Below, in pieces: positions 37,468-45,788 of a stretch of 64,000 bases of DNA. Below the pieces are notes generated by a model. That model was not told where the DNA came from, searched no databases, and worked only from the letters and a program-made list of their open reading frames with translations. Numbering within the stretch: the first letter of the stretch is position 1; every line of letters starts with the position of its first letter. Origin of the DNA: Sulfurospirillum arsenophilum NBRC 109478 (lineage in GTDB: Bacteria; Campylobacterota; Campylobacteria; Campylobacterales; Sulfurospirillaceae); contig NZ_BBQF01000001.1 of assembly GCF_000813345.1 (NCBI RefSeq), forward strand, positions 558,001 to 622,000, read 5' to 3'. Made by a program: the position numbers and the translations under genes.

Positions 37468-38349
37468 CTAAACATACCGCACAGGCAGATAGTACGTACA
37501 CTTAAAAAGTCCATCTTCACTTAAGAAATGGTTCTTTTCAAAGATCGTATACGAGGGAATCGTGATCGCTTCAAATCCGCTCTCTGGAAGCCACTCGTGG
37601 TAAACCCATTGGATGAGTTTGAGCATATCGTTGTATTGTCCCTCTACCTCAAACGTTGCACAAAGTCCATCGTACATTTCAAATAGAGGTAAGCTGGTAT
37701 GTTTCAATTCTTTGCCATCAAAGGGTGCAATGCACGCTACGTAAGAACACTCATGAAGTGGCGTAATGATGGGGTTGTCATGGTAAATGGCGATCTGCTC
37801 GTACTGCTCTATCTCATTGGTATAGACCCAAGCCATCATCTTTTGCCATATCTGCACCGCATTATGGTTGTAGCCTTTTTGCCTGATATAGTAAACACTT
37901 TTGGGTTTGGTTCTGACTATTTTGGCTTCCAAATGTGAAAAGTCAGTATGGGTGAGCAAGGCATTGCACGTGCCACTTAAAATGGCATTGGAGTATGCTT
38001 TATATCCGCCATTGCGCCACAGTTTTGGCGTTTGATGAAAGCGCTCTTTAAACACCCGAATAAATGAAGTTTGAGAGCTGTATCCGCACATATTAGCGAT
38101 TTGCGTGATGGTTGAGTATTTATTGGTGATGAGTAGATTAGACGCTTTTTGCAACCTAATAGAGCGAATGGTCTCGTAGATGTTGCTACCCGTCTGCTCT
38201 TTGAAAATGCGGTGAAAGTGAAATTTGCTCAACCCAAACTCAGTTGCCAACTCGTCAATATTGATCTGCGTTTCAATATGGTTATTGATGTAATTGAGAA
38301 GATCATTGGCTAATTTACTGTGCGTTAAATTGGTCTCTTTTCGTCGCAT
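37468..38349 (-). CDS. AraC-family regulator with GyrI-like effector domain
   Basis: About 293 residues. Two N-terminal AraC helix-turn-helices (LATEFGLSKFHFHRIFKEQTG and IANMCGYSSQTSFIRVFKERF), then a GyrI-like ligand-binding domain (about 130-293, containing KPKSVYYIRQKGYN and the CSYVACIAP strand). MarA/SoxS/Rob-like arrangement, typical of drug or stress regulators. It is divergent from the EamA exporter and may control it (inferred). A start at 38388 is possible, but its extra codons run into palindrome copy 16. Confidence 0.85.
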   Translation of the reverse strand: MRRKETNLTHSKLANDLLNYINNHIETQINIDELATEFGLSKFHFHRIFKEQTGSNIYETIRSIRLQKASNLLITNKYSTITQIANMCGYSSQTSFIRVFKERFHQTPKLWRNGGYKAYSNAILSGTCNALLTHTDFSHLEAKIVRTKPKSVYYIRQKGYNHNAVQIWQKMMAWVYTNEIEQYEQIAIYHDNPIITPLHECSYVACIAPFDGKELKHTSLPLFEMYDGLCATFEVEGQYNDMLKLIQWVYHEWLPESGFEAITIPSYTIFEKNHFLSEDGLFKCTYYLPVRYV

Positions 38350-38366
38350 TCGCGCATCCTTATCCG

Positions 38367-38376
38367 TTACATGTAA
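38367..38376. repeat. TTACATGTAA palindrome, copy 16
   Basis: Just upstream of (or in the first codons of) the AraC-type gene, in the divergent region with the EamA gene. Confidence 0.9.
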
Positions 38377-38500
38377 GAATTTTAGCATAGTATGGCAATT
38401 TTACGAGCACAAATAGATAACTTTTAGAGCAACAATAGTGAAGAATTAATTTTGATTTACAGTTATGATGTCACCAATTCTAAATTATTAGGAGAATTTC

Positions 38501-39397
38501 ATGCCAAAAAAAGACTTCTTGCTGGCTGTTTTCATTACGTTCGTTTGGGGGATTAATTTTTCCATTATCAAGTTAGGGCTCATCTCCTTAAATCCCTTTA
38601 TGCTCTCAGGGCTTCGCTTTTTACTCTGTGCCATACCATTGATATTTTTTATCAAAAAGCCCAATGTATCAATGGTCTATATCGTAAGTTATGGGCTCAT
38701 CTTTGGCGTTGGACTGTGGGGGATGGTCTCGTTGGGAATTTACTTTGGTATATCAGCTGGCGTTGCTTCTTTGGTATTGCAGTTAAGTGCCTTTTTTACA
38801 GTCATCTTAGGTGCTATTGTTTTGCATGAAAAAATCAAACTCCATAAAAAACTTGGCTTTGTAACTGCGCTTGCGGGGATTGCTTTTATCATCAGCATTA
38901 CCGATGGTAGCGTTACTTACTTAGGACTTTCTTTGGTCCTTGTGGGTGCGCTCTCTTGGAGTGTTGCCAATATCATTGTCAAAAAAGCAGGAACTAAAGA
39001 GGTCTTTGCATTTTTAATTTATTCCAGCATCTTTTCGCCAATACCTCTGTTTTTGTTGGCATACCTCACACAAGGTGATGTTGTGTTTGTAAACTTTTTT
39101 GAAAATCTCGATGGCAGAGCCATCTTTTCCATTCTCTTTCAAGTTTATCCTACAACACTCATGGGATACTGGGTTTGGAATTCACTCCTGCACAAATACC
39201 CAGCATCAAGCGTAGCACCGCTATCGCTTTTGGTGCCTATATTTGGTTTACTTGGCTCTTACTTTGTGTTTAATGAGCCTATAGGAAGCTTAAAGATCAT
39301 GGCCTGTATGTTAATTGTCTCAGGACTTGTTATCAATACATTTGGTGGTAATTTTCAGTTCAAAAGAGTGTTTGGAAAAGAAAGAGACATCGGGTGA
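38501..39397 (+). CDS. EamA/DMT-family exporter
   Basis: Predicted inner-membrane drug/metabolite exporter. 298 residues, ten hydrophobic helices in two EamA repeats; FVWGINFSIIKLGL starts the first and SWSVANIIVKKAG the second, with PLSLLVPIFGLLGSYFVFNEPIG near the end. AGGAG lies 8 nt before ATG. The divergent AraC regulator is a likely controller. Substrate unknown. Confidence 0.88.
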   Translation: MPKKDFLLAVFITFVWGINFSIIKLGLISLNPFMLSGLRFLLCAIPLIFFIKKPNVSMVYIVSYGLIFGVGLWGMVSLGIYFGISAGVASLVLQLSAFFTVILGAIVLHEKIKLHKKLGFVTALAGIAFIISITDGSVTYLGLSLVLVGALSWSVANIIVKKAGTKEVFAFLIYSSIFSPIPLFLLAYLTQGDVVFVNFFENLDGRAIFSILFQVYPTTLMGYWVWNSLLHKYPASSVAPLSLLVPIFGLLGSYFVFNEPIGSLKIMACMLIVSGLVINTFGGNFQFKRVFGKERDIG

Positions 39398-39404
39398 TAT
39401 CTCT

Positions 39405-39414
39405 TTACATGTAA
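39405..39414. repeat. TTACATGTAA palindrome, copy 17
   Basis: Symmetric to 14 bp (39403-39416); in the 28-nt convergent gap between the EamA gene and the dehydrogenase. Confidence 0.92.
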
Positions 39415-39425
39415 AGAAAAAGCTT

Positions 39426-40367
39426 TTATCGATTCGGTCTTAGTACTGCTTTGACAGTGGTAAAATCATTGTTAAGGTATTTCCCTAGTTGTGCTTCTAC
39501 TTCCATAAAGGAGAGATTGGTGACCCATTCTGATTTACCGTTTTTTGCAAGGTGTATTGCTTTTTTAAATTGCTCTTTTGAGTAAACAAATGAGCCAAGG
39601 AATTGTTTTTGGTGTCGAATGAGTTCTGCAAAATTTACTTCAAACATCGGTGTGGCAAAGCCTAAGAAGACAGCTTTTCCACCTTTTTTGCTTAACTGGA
39701 TTGCTAAAGCTCTTGTTTCTTGTGTGCCAACGGTATCAAAAACTATATCAAACTGACCATTGAGGTGTTGAGCACTTTTTGTGGCTCCCAAATGCTTTGC
39801 AGCATCAAGCCTAGACGCTGATAAATCACTCACTTCAATGACCTGACATTGTTCAGCATAAGCACATGCAACAAGTCCTAAACCTAAACTACCTGCACCA
39901 ATGATGGCTATTGAATTTTCTCGTGATGCTTGAGAGATTTCCCATGCGTTAATCGAATTGGCGAAAGGCTCAATAAATGCTGACTGCTCCCATGTAAGCT
40001 CGTTTGGTAGTTCACATAATAATTCACGTGGAATAGCCACTTTTTGGGCAAATCCGCCATCACAATGAACACCAATAAGCGTCCATTTATCGCATAATTG
40101 AACATGATTGTCTCTACAGTAGATACATTTTCCACATCCTTGAAGTGGATAAATAGCAACACGCTTTCCTTCAGGAGTACGCCCTGTAATGCCATGTCCC
40201 ATGATATGTGGCAAAGGGCGAATACCAGGATTATTAAACCCAAGATATTCGCTTCCTCCAATGCCTGCTACTTCAATGTCTATTAAGACTTCAGCATCAG
40301 AAAATGATGGAGTGTCTCTGTCCCTTAAAACCAATTTTCTTTTATCTTCAAGTATAAGAGCTTTCAA
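39426..40367 (-). CDS. MDR/alcohol-dehydrogenase-like protein lacking catalytic zinc ligands
   Basis: Medium-chain dehydrogenase fold, 313 residues. The structural zinc Cys cluster is intact (GCGKCIYCRDNHVQLC). The usual catalytic zinc positions are changed: AGICGxD is AGIGGSE here and GHE is GHG. The nucleotide-binding Rossmann motif IIGAGSLGLGLVACAYA is intact. It may be a non-zinc reductase or use a different substrate. It is shorter than the usual ~340-350 residues. The promoter at 40401-40406 reads into it. Confidence 0.7.
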   Translation of the reverse strand: MKALILEDKRKLVLRDRDTPSFSDAEVLIDIEVAGIGGSEYLGFNNPGIRPLPHIMGHGITGRTPEGKRVAIYPLQGCGKCIYCRDNHVQLCDKWTLIGVHCDGGFAQKVAIPRELLCELPNELTWEQSAFIEPFANSINAWEISQASRENSIAIIGAGSLGLGLVACAYAEQCQVIEVSDLSASRLDAAKHLGATKSAQHLNGQFDIVFDTVGTQETRALAIQLSKKGGKAVFLGFATPMFEVNFAELIRHQKQFLGSFVYSKEQFKKAIHLAKNGKSEWVTNLSFMEVEAQLGKYLNNDFTTVKAVLRPNR

Positions 40368-40400
40368 AATACAACCTTATAATATTTTGTCTTTACATGT

Positions 40401-40406
40401 ATTATA
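40401..40406 (-). promoter_or_regulatory. -10 box of the dehydrogenase gene, overlapping a palindrome-like site
   Basis: TATAAT on the minus strand, next to TTACATGTAT (40393-40402, one mismatch to the palindrome) which would cover the -10/start-site region. Confidence 0.5.
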
Positions 40407-40420
40407 ACGTAGGAATAAGA

Positions 40421-40435
40421 AAGTTAAAAATTTAG
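40421..40435. repeat. 15-bp direct repeat AAGTTAAAAATTTAG, copy 2
   Basis: Exact match to 36428-36442, in the dehydrogenase/marR gap. Confidence 0.5.
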
Positions 40436-40485
40436 CGCTGACCCCTTTTCCCTTGCTTCAGTTCCTTTATTGATGTTAACAACCC

Positions 40486-40514
40486 TTGACATTAATTAGA
40501 TATCTAACTATAAT
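40486..40514 (+). promoter_or_regulatory. Consensus sigma-70 promoter of the marR gene
   Basis: TTGACA (40486-40491), 17-nt spacer, TATAAT (40509-40514): identical to the bacterial consensus, unusual in this class where -35 boxes are weak. The predicted start site (about 40521) falls at the ATG 40522, so the mRNA may be leaderless. Confidence 0.8.
40496..40507. promoter_or_regulatory. Palindromic operator inside the marR promoter
   Basis: Perfect palindrome TTAGATATCTAA in the spacer of the promoter, so a bound MarR dimer would block RNA polymerase (autorepression). A close copy is at 40973. Confidence 0.7.
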
Positions 40515-40521
40515 GTCACTT

Positions 40522-40956
40522 ATGAAAAATCAAAGACTAATAGCACTTTCAAGTAGGCTAGCTGAGAAAGCAAATAAATTTATCATTGCTGAACTCAGAA
40601 AATGTAAGCTTTCTGATATTGCACCAAGCCATGGCGACATATTCAACCTTTTGTTTGATGGTAATGCTTATGAAATGAGTGAAATAGCAAAAAAGATTCA
40701 TAGAACAAAACCCACAGTAACCGTTTTAGTCGAAAAGCTTGAAAAAAGTGGCTACGTTCAACGCATCAAATCGGATGCAGATGCAAGGTTTACCCGTGTT
40801 TCATTGACTGAAAAAGGGTTCGAACTTAAGCCTATGTTTGAAATGATTTCGAGGGATTTAAATGAGCTTGCCTATAGGGGAGTTCAAGAGGAAGAGGCAT
40901 TATTATTAGAAAAATTGCTTGAAAAAGCTATTGTTAATTTTGAGAAGCAAGAATAA
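40522..40956 (+). CDS. MarR-family transcriptional regulator
   Basis: About 144 residues. Winged helix with EMSEIAKKIHRTKPTVTVLVEKLEKSGYVQRIKSDADARFTRVSLTEKG region in the middle, the DxR wing motif being DADARFTR. The frame is open back to 40486, but that start is the -35 box of its own promoter, so ATG 40522 (or 40513) is chosen. It probably represses itself and the cupin gene downstream. Confidence 0.88.
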   Translation: MKNQRLIALSSRLAEKANKFIIAELRKCKLSDIAPSHGDIFNLLFDGNAYEMSEIAKKIHRTKPTVTVLVEKLEKSGYVQRIKSDADARFTRVSLTEKGFELKPMFEMISRDLNELAYRGVQEEEALLLEKLLEKAIVNFEKQE

Positions 40957-40972
40957 ATATTTGTTTATATAG

Positions 40973-40984
40973 TTAGATATCGAA
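40973..40984. promoter_or_regulatory. Second MarR operator-like site, upstream of cupin gene
   Basis: TTAGATATCGAA, 11 of 12 bases equal to the palindrome at 40496. It lies about 97 nt before the cupin start in the marR/cupin gap. Confidence 0.6.
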
Positions 40985-41080
40985 TTATTTAAAATTACAT
41001 ATATCAGGAGGTCTTTGCAATCGTCACATACTTGTTTTGAATTACCAACAAAAATAAAAAAAAATAAAAAGGAAAATACT

Positions 41081-41476
41081 ATGAATAAATCAGGACAAAA
41101 TTATAAAGCTATATCATGTGGCAATATCCAATCCCTTGGTCGTGTTGTACTTCACGATGCATTAGAGCTTACTGGCTCTGAAGTTTCTATCAATGAATTA
41201 CCCGCAGGTGTGAGTGTTCCCTTCGTCCATACACACAAAAATAACGAAGAGGTCTATGTTGTTTTAAGTGGTAAAGGCTGGTTATATATTGATGGCGATG
41301 AGTTTGAAATTAAAGAGGGTGATGCATTTCGCATTGATCCTAAAGGAGAACGCTGTATCAAAGCGGACAATGCATCTTCTCTTCGCTTTATCTGTGTTCA
41401 AGGAAAAACAAACAGTCTTGAAGGGTTTACCCAAACGGATGGTGTTCCTTCTGAAGCTAAACCATCTTGGTTATAA
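41081..41476 (+). CDS. Single-domain cupin protein
   Basis: 131 residues. Cupin motif 1 PFVHTHKNNEEVYVVLSGKG and motif 2 GDAFRIDPKGERCIKA, giving the metal-ligand His-x-His and Glu. Substrate or ligand unknown. ATG 41081 preceded by AAGGAAAATACT is chosen over an open frame starting TTG 41015. Likely part of the MarR regulon. Confidence 0.85.
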   Translation: MNKSGQNYKAISCGNIQSLGRVVLHDALELTGSEVSINELPAGVSVPFVHTHKNNEEVYVVLSGKGWLYIDGDEFEIKEGDAFRIDPKGERCIKADNASSLRFICVQGKTNSLEGFTQTDGVPSEAKPSWL

Positions 41477-41487
41477 TTATAGATCAT

Positions 41488-41518
41488 TTTGCCCTTGCGA
41501 GAACAAGGGCAAATTGTT

Positions 41519-41520
<2 letters not shown>
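41488..41520. terminator. Terminator between cupin gene and thiC
   Basis: 10-bp stem TTTGCCCTTG/CAAGGGCAAA with loop CGAGAA (41488-41513), followed by TTGTTTT on the plus strand. It serves the cupin gene, and may work for converging thiC too. Confidence 0.75.
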
Positions 41521-43399
<1,879 letters not shown>

Positions 43400-43402
43400 T
43401 TA

Positions 43403-43495
43403 TTTCCTACGCTGGCATTACCCAGATCAGGTTCGTGAAGCCACATTAATGGACTTCTTGGGGTATTATCTCAGCCATACGATCGGCACCCCCAC
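43403..43495 (-). promoter_or_regulatory. TPP (THI-box) riboswitch upstream of thiC
   Basis: On the minus strand, GGGGGTGCC, then GGCTGAGATAATACCCC, then GAACCTGATCTGGGTAATGC and GCGTAGGAA are the conserved P1-P5 elements of the thiamin pyrophosphate riboswitch. The 3' end is within 2 nt of the thiC ribosome site AAGGAG, so control of translation initiation is likely. Confidence 0.95.
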
Positions 43496-43611
43496 AGACA
43501 ATGGTAAACAGTTAAAAGAAGTTGATTATACAGAACTAGGCAAAGAGGCGACTTAAGAAAAAAAGTTGGGTATAAAATGCAGAGAATTTGTTTAAGGGTT
43601 GTTTCTTTTGT

Positions 43612-43621
43612 TTACATGTAA
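43612..43621. repeat. TTACATGTAA palindrome, copy 19
   Basis: 4 nt past the stop of the CheX-like gene; extended to TTTACATGTAAA. Confidence 0.92.
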
Positions 43622-43624
43622 AGC

Positions 43625-44041
43625 TTAACGTGCTATGACAAAGGTACTATTTTTGATGAGATAATGGTGTGAATCTTGTAGATCAATAGGAAAAGGAGCA
43701 CACACATTGCCCATAAATTCGGGGACATTTAAATGGTAGGTGTTGTCTGGATATTTCTCTTCTAAAAGGACTTTGGCTGAGCCGATGATTTGATTGGCGA
43801 TTTCTTTGAGCAGATCATCTAAGTCGTTTTCACAGAGGTTTTCTTCAAAGAGAAGGTTGAATGCAATGTCATCGAGTACTGCTTTTTCAAAGAAGAGATA
43901 CCATGTGTGTTCCACGTCATTTTCAAGAAGTGAGATGGCGGAACCATAGAAATATTGCCCAAGAGTAGCTGTTTTTTGAGGAAGTTCACACAAAATTGTT
44001 TCACAAAAACTGTGTGTGGCTTCAATAACGGATTGTTTCAT
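43625..44041 (-). CDS. CheX/CheC-like chemotaxis phosphatase-fold protein
   Basis: 138 residues. LDDLLKEIANQIIGSAKVLLEE fits the Glu/Asn catalytic helix of the CheC/CheX/FliY fold, which dephosphorylates CheY-P. Second helix copy is not clear, as in CheX. No other chemotaxis gene is near. Assignment is by pattern only. Confidence 0.6.
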   Translation of the reverse strand: MKQSVIEATHSFCETILCELPQKTATLGQYFYGSAISLLENDVEHTWYLFFEKAVLDDIAFNLLFEENLCENDLDDLLKEIANQIIGSAKVLLEEKYPDNTYHLNVPEFMGNVCAPFPIDLQDSHHYLIKNSTFVIAR

Positions 44042-44150
44042 TCATATTCCCCTTAAATGTGCGCACATAGCACATTATATTTTAAACTATTTAAATTGTA
44101 TATTAAAGGAAAAACAAAGAAGCGAAGTATTTTTTTAAAGGGAATTTTCT

Positions 44151-44160
44151 TTACATGTAA
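44151..44160. repeat. TTACATGTAA palindrome, copy 20
   Basis: In the divergent gap between the CheX-like gene and the permease, left arm CTTTACATGTAA. Confidence 0.9.
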
Positions 44161-44242
44161 CATTTTTTCATCACTCCTTGGCAATAATTTTTTTGAAAAA
44201 CGCTACAATGACGCTTTATTTTTAGTAGAGTAAGGGAATTTT

Positions 44243-45577
44243 ATGCACGCAAAAGGGCTTTCACGAGGTCTTAAAAATAGACACGTCCAACTTATTGCAT
44301 TGGGCGGGGCTATTGGAACAGGCCTATTTTTAGGGGTTTCTACAACCGTACAGCTTACAGGTCCAGCAGTACTTTTAGGGTATGCGTTGGGTGGATTTAT
44401 TGCATTTATGATTATGCGACAACTTGGTGAAATGGTTGTTGAAGAGCCAGTAGCAGGTTCATTTAGCCATTTTGCGAACAAATACTGGCACCCGTTTGCG
44501 GGCTTTGCCTCAGGCTGGAACTATTGGATTTTGTATGTTTTAGTCGGTATGGCAGAACTGACCGCCATTGGCACATTTGTGCATTTTTGGCTTCCAAATG
44601 TCCCAACATGGGCATCGGCGGCATTTTTCTTTGTCCTAGTTAACCTTGTCAATTTAGTAAATGTTCGCATTTACGGTGAATTTGAGTTTTGGTTTTCCAT
44701 CATCAAAGTAGCGGCGATTGTTGCGATGATTGCTTTTGGTAGTTATTTGCTTGTGAGTGGAAATGGCGGCGAGAGTGCCCATTTTAGTAACCTTTGGGCG
44801 TTGGAAGGTGGATTTTTTCCACACGGTATCCAAGGCTTTTTGATGGCGATGGTTTTCATCATGTTCTCTTTTGGTGGACTTGAACTTATCGGTATTGCAG
44901 CAGCGGAGACGGACGATCCAAGTCATACGATCCCAAGAGCGACCAATCAAGTTATTTACCGAATTTTGATTTTTTACATTGGCGCACTGGCAGTTCTTCT
45001 TTCATTGATGCCGTGGATGAATATGACCAAAGACGTCACACCTTTTGTAATGGTTTTTAGCAGTTTGAATGAAAATTTTATCGCGCATGTGCTCAATGCC
45101 ATCGTGCTTACAGCGGCACTTTCGGTCTATAATAGCGGTGTTTACTCCAATTCACGTATGCTTTTTGGTTTAGCATCACAAGGTAATGCACCTAAGATGT
45201 TGATGAGTTTGAACAGTAAAGGTGTGCCTGTCAATGCGGTGCTTTTCTCAGCACTTATTACGGGGCTTTGTGTTGTTTTAAACTACTTTATGCCCGAAGA
45301 TGCGTTTAAATTTTTGATGGCGTTGGTTGTTTCTGCACTTGTGGTTAACTGGTTTATGATCAGTTTTGCGCATCTTAAATTTCGTTATGCGAAGATCAAA
45401 GAGGGTGTTGAGCCTAAATTTAAAGCATTTTGGTTCCCTGTTGGTAACATCATCTGCCTTCTTTTCTTTGTAATGATTTTGGTCATTATGCTTTTCATCG
45501 ATGGCATTAACATCTCTGTTTATCTCATCCCAGCATGGATCGCACTCTTAGCCATTGGCTATAAATTTTCTCGATAA
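44243..45577 (+). CDS. APC-family amino-acid permease
   Basis: Proton-coupled amino-acid importer, 444 residues with twelve hydrophobic helices. N-terminal RGLKNRHVQLIALGGAIGTGLFLG is the amino-acid-permease signature, and EPVAGSFSHFANKYWHPFAGF and SFGGLELIGIAAAETDDPSHTIPRA the conserved regions. Nearest by pattern to the CycA/ProY group; substrate not determined. A GTAAGGGAATTTT leader precedes ATG. Confidence 0.9.
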   Translation: MHAKGLSRGLKNRHVQLIALGGAIGTGLFLGVSTTVQLTGPAVLLGYALGGFIAFMIMRQLGEMVVEEPVAGSFSHFANKYWHPFAGFASGWNYWILYVLVGMAELTAIGTFVHFWLPNVPTWASAAFFFVLVNLVNLVNVRIYGEFEFWFSIIKVAAIVAMIAFGSYLLVSGNGGESAHFSNLWALEGGFFPHGIQGFLMAMVFIMFSFGGLELIGIAAAETDDPSHTIPRATNQVIYRILIFYIGALAVLLSLMPWMNMTKDVTPFVMVFSSLNENFIAHVLNAIVLTAALSVYNSGVYSNSRMLFGLASQGNAPKMLMSLNSKGVPVNAVLFSALITGLCVVLNYFMPEDAFKFLMALVVSALVVNWFMISFAHLKFRYAKIKEGVEPKFKAFWFPVGNIICLLFFVMILVIMLFIDGINISVYLIPAWIALLAIGYKFSR

Positions 45578-45597
45578 TTATTTAGAGAACTCTTTAC

Positions 45598-45680
45598 ACG
45601 TCTTTAGGGCAAAGCTCTAAAGATTACGTTAATACTGGGTTTTCTTCGGCAGAAAGCCCAGCACCTTGGGTGCTCTTAAA
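45598..45680 (-). repeat. Structured hairpin repeat, copy C
   Basis: In the permease/uvrA gap. Three consecutive hairpins: TCTTTAG/CTAAAGA (45601-45623), an 11-bp stem CTGGGTTTTCT/AGAAAGCCCAG with loop TCGGC (45635-45661), and GCACC/GGTGC (45661-45673). The 20-mer 45639-45658 is the exact reverse complement of 35836-35855 in copy B. Confidence 0.7.
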
Positions 45681-45683
45681 TCT

Positions 45684-45693
45684 TTACATGTAA
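45684..45693. repeat. TTACATGTAA palindrome, copy 21
   Basis: Symmetric to 16 bp (TCTTTACATGTAAAGA, 45681-45696); follows repeat copy C, 95 nt before uvrA. Confidence 0.92.
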
Positions 45694-45788
45694 AGACGAC
45701 CTTTCTACAGTAACCATCTCTTTAAATCGTTTATTAAGAGGGGTTCGAGTAAAATCAAACCATACTTTATATATGAGATGAGTGTCCT

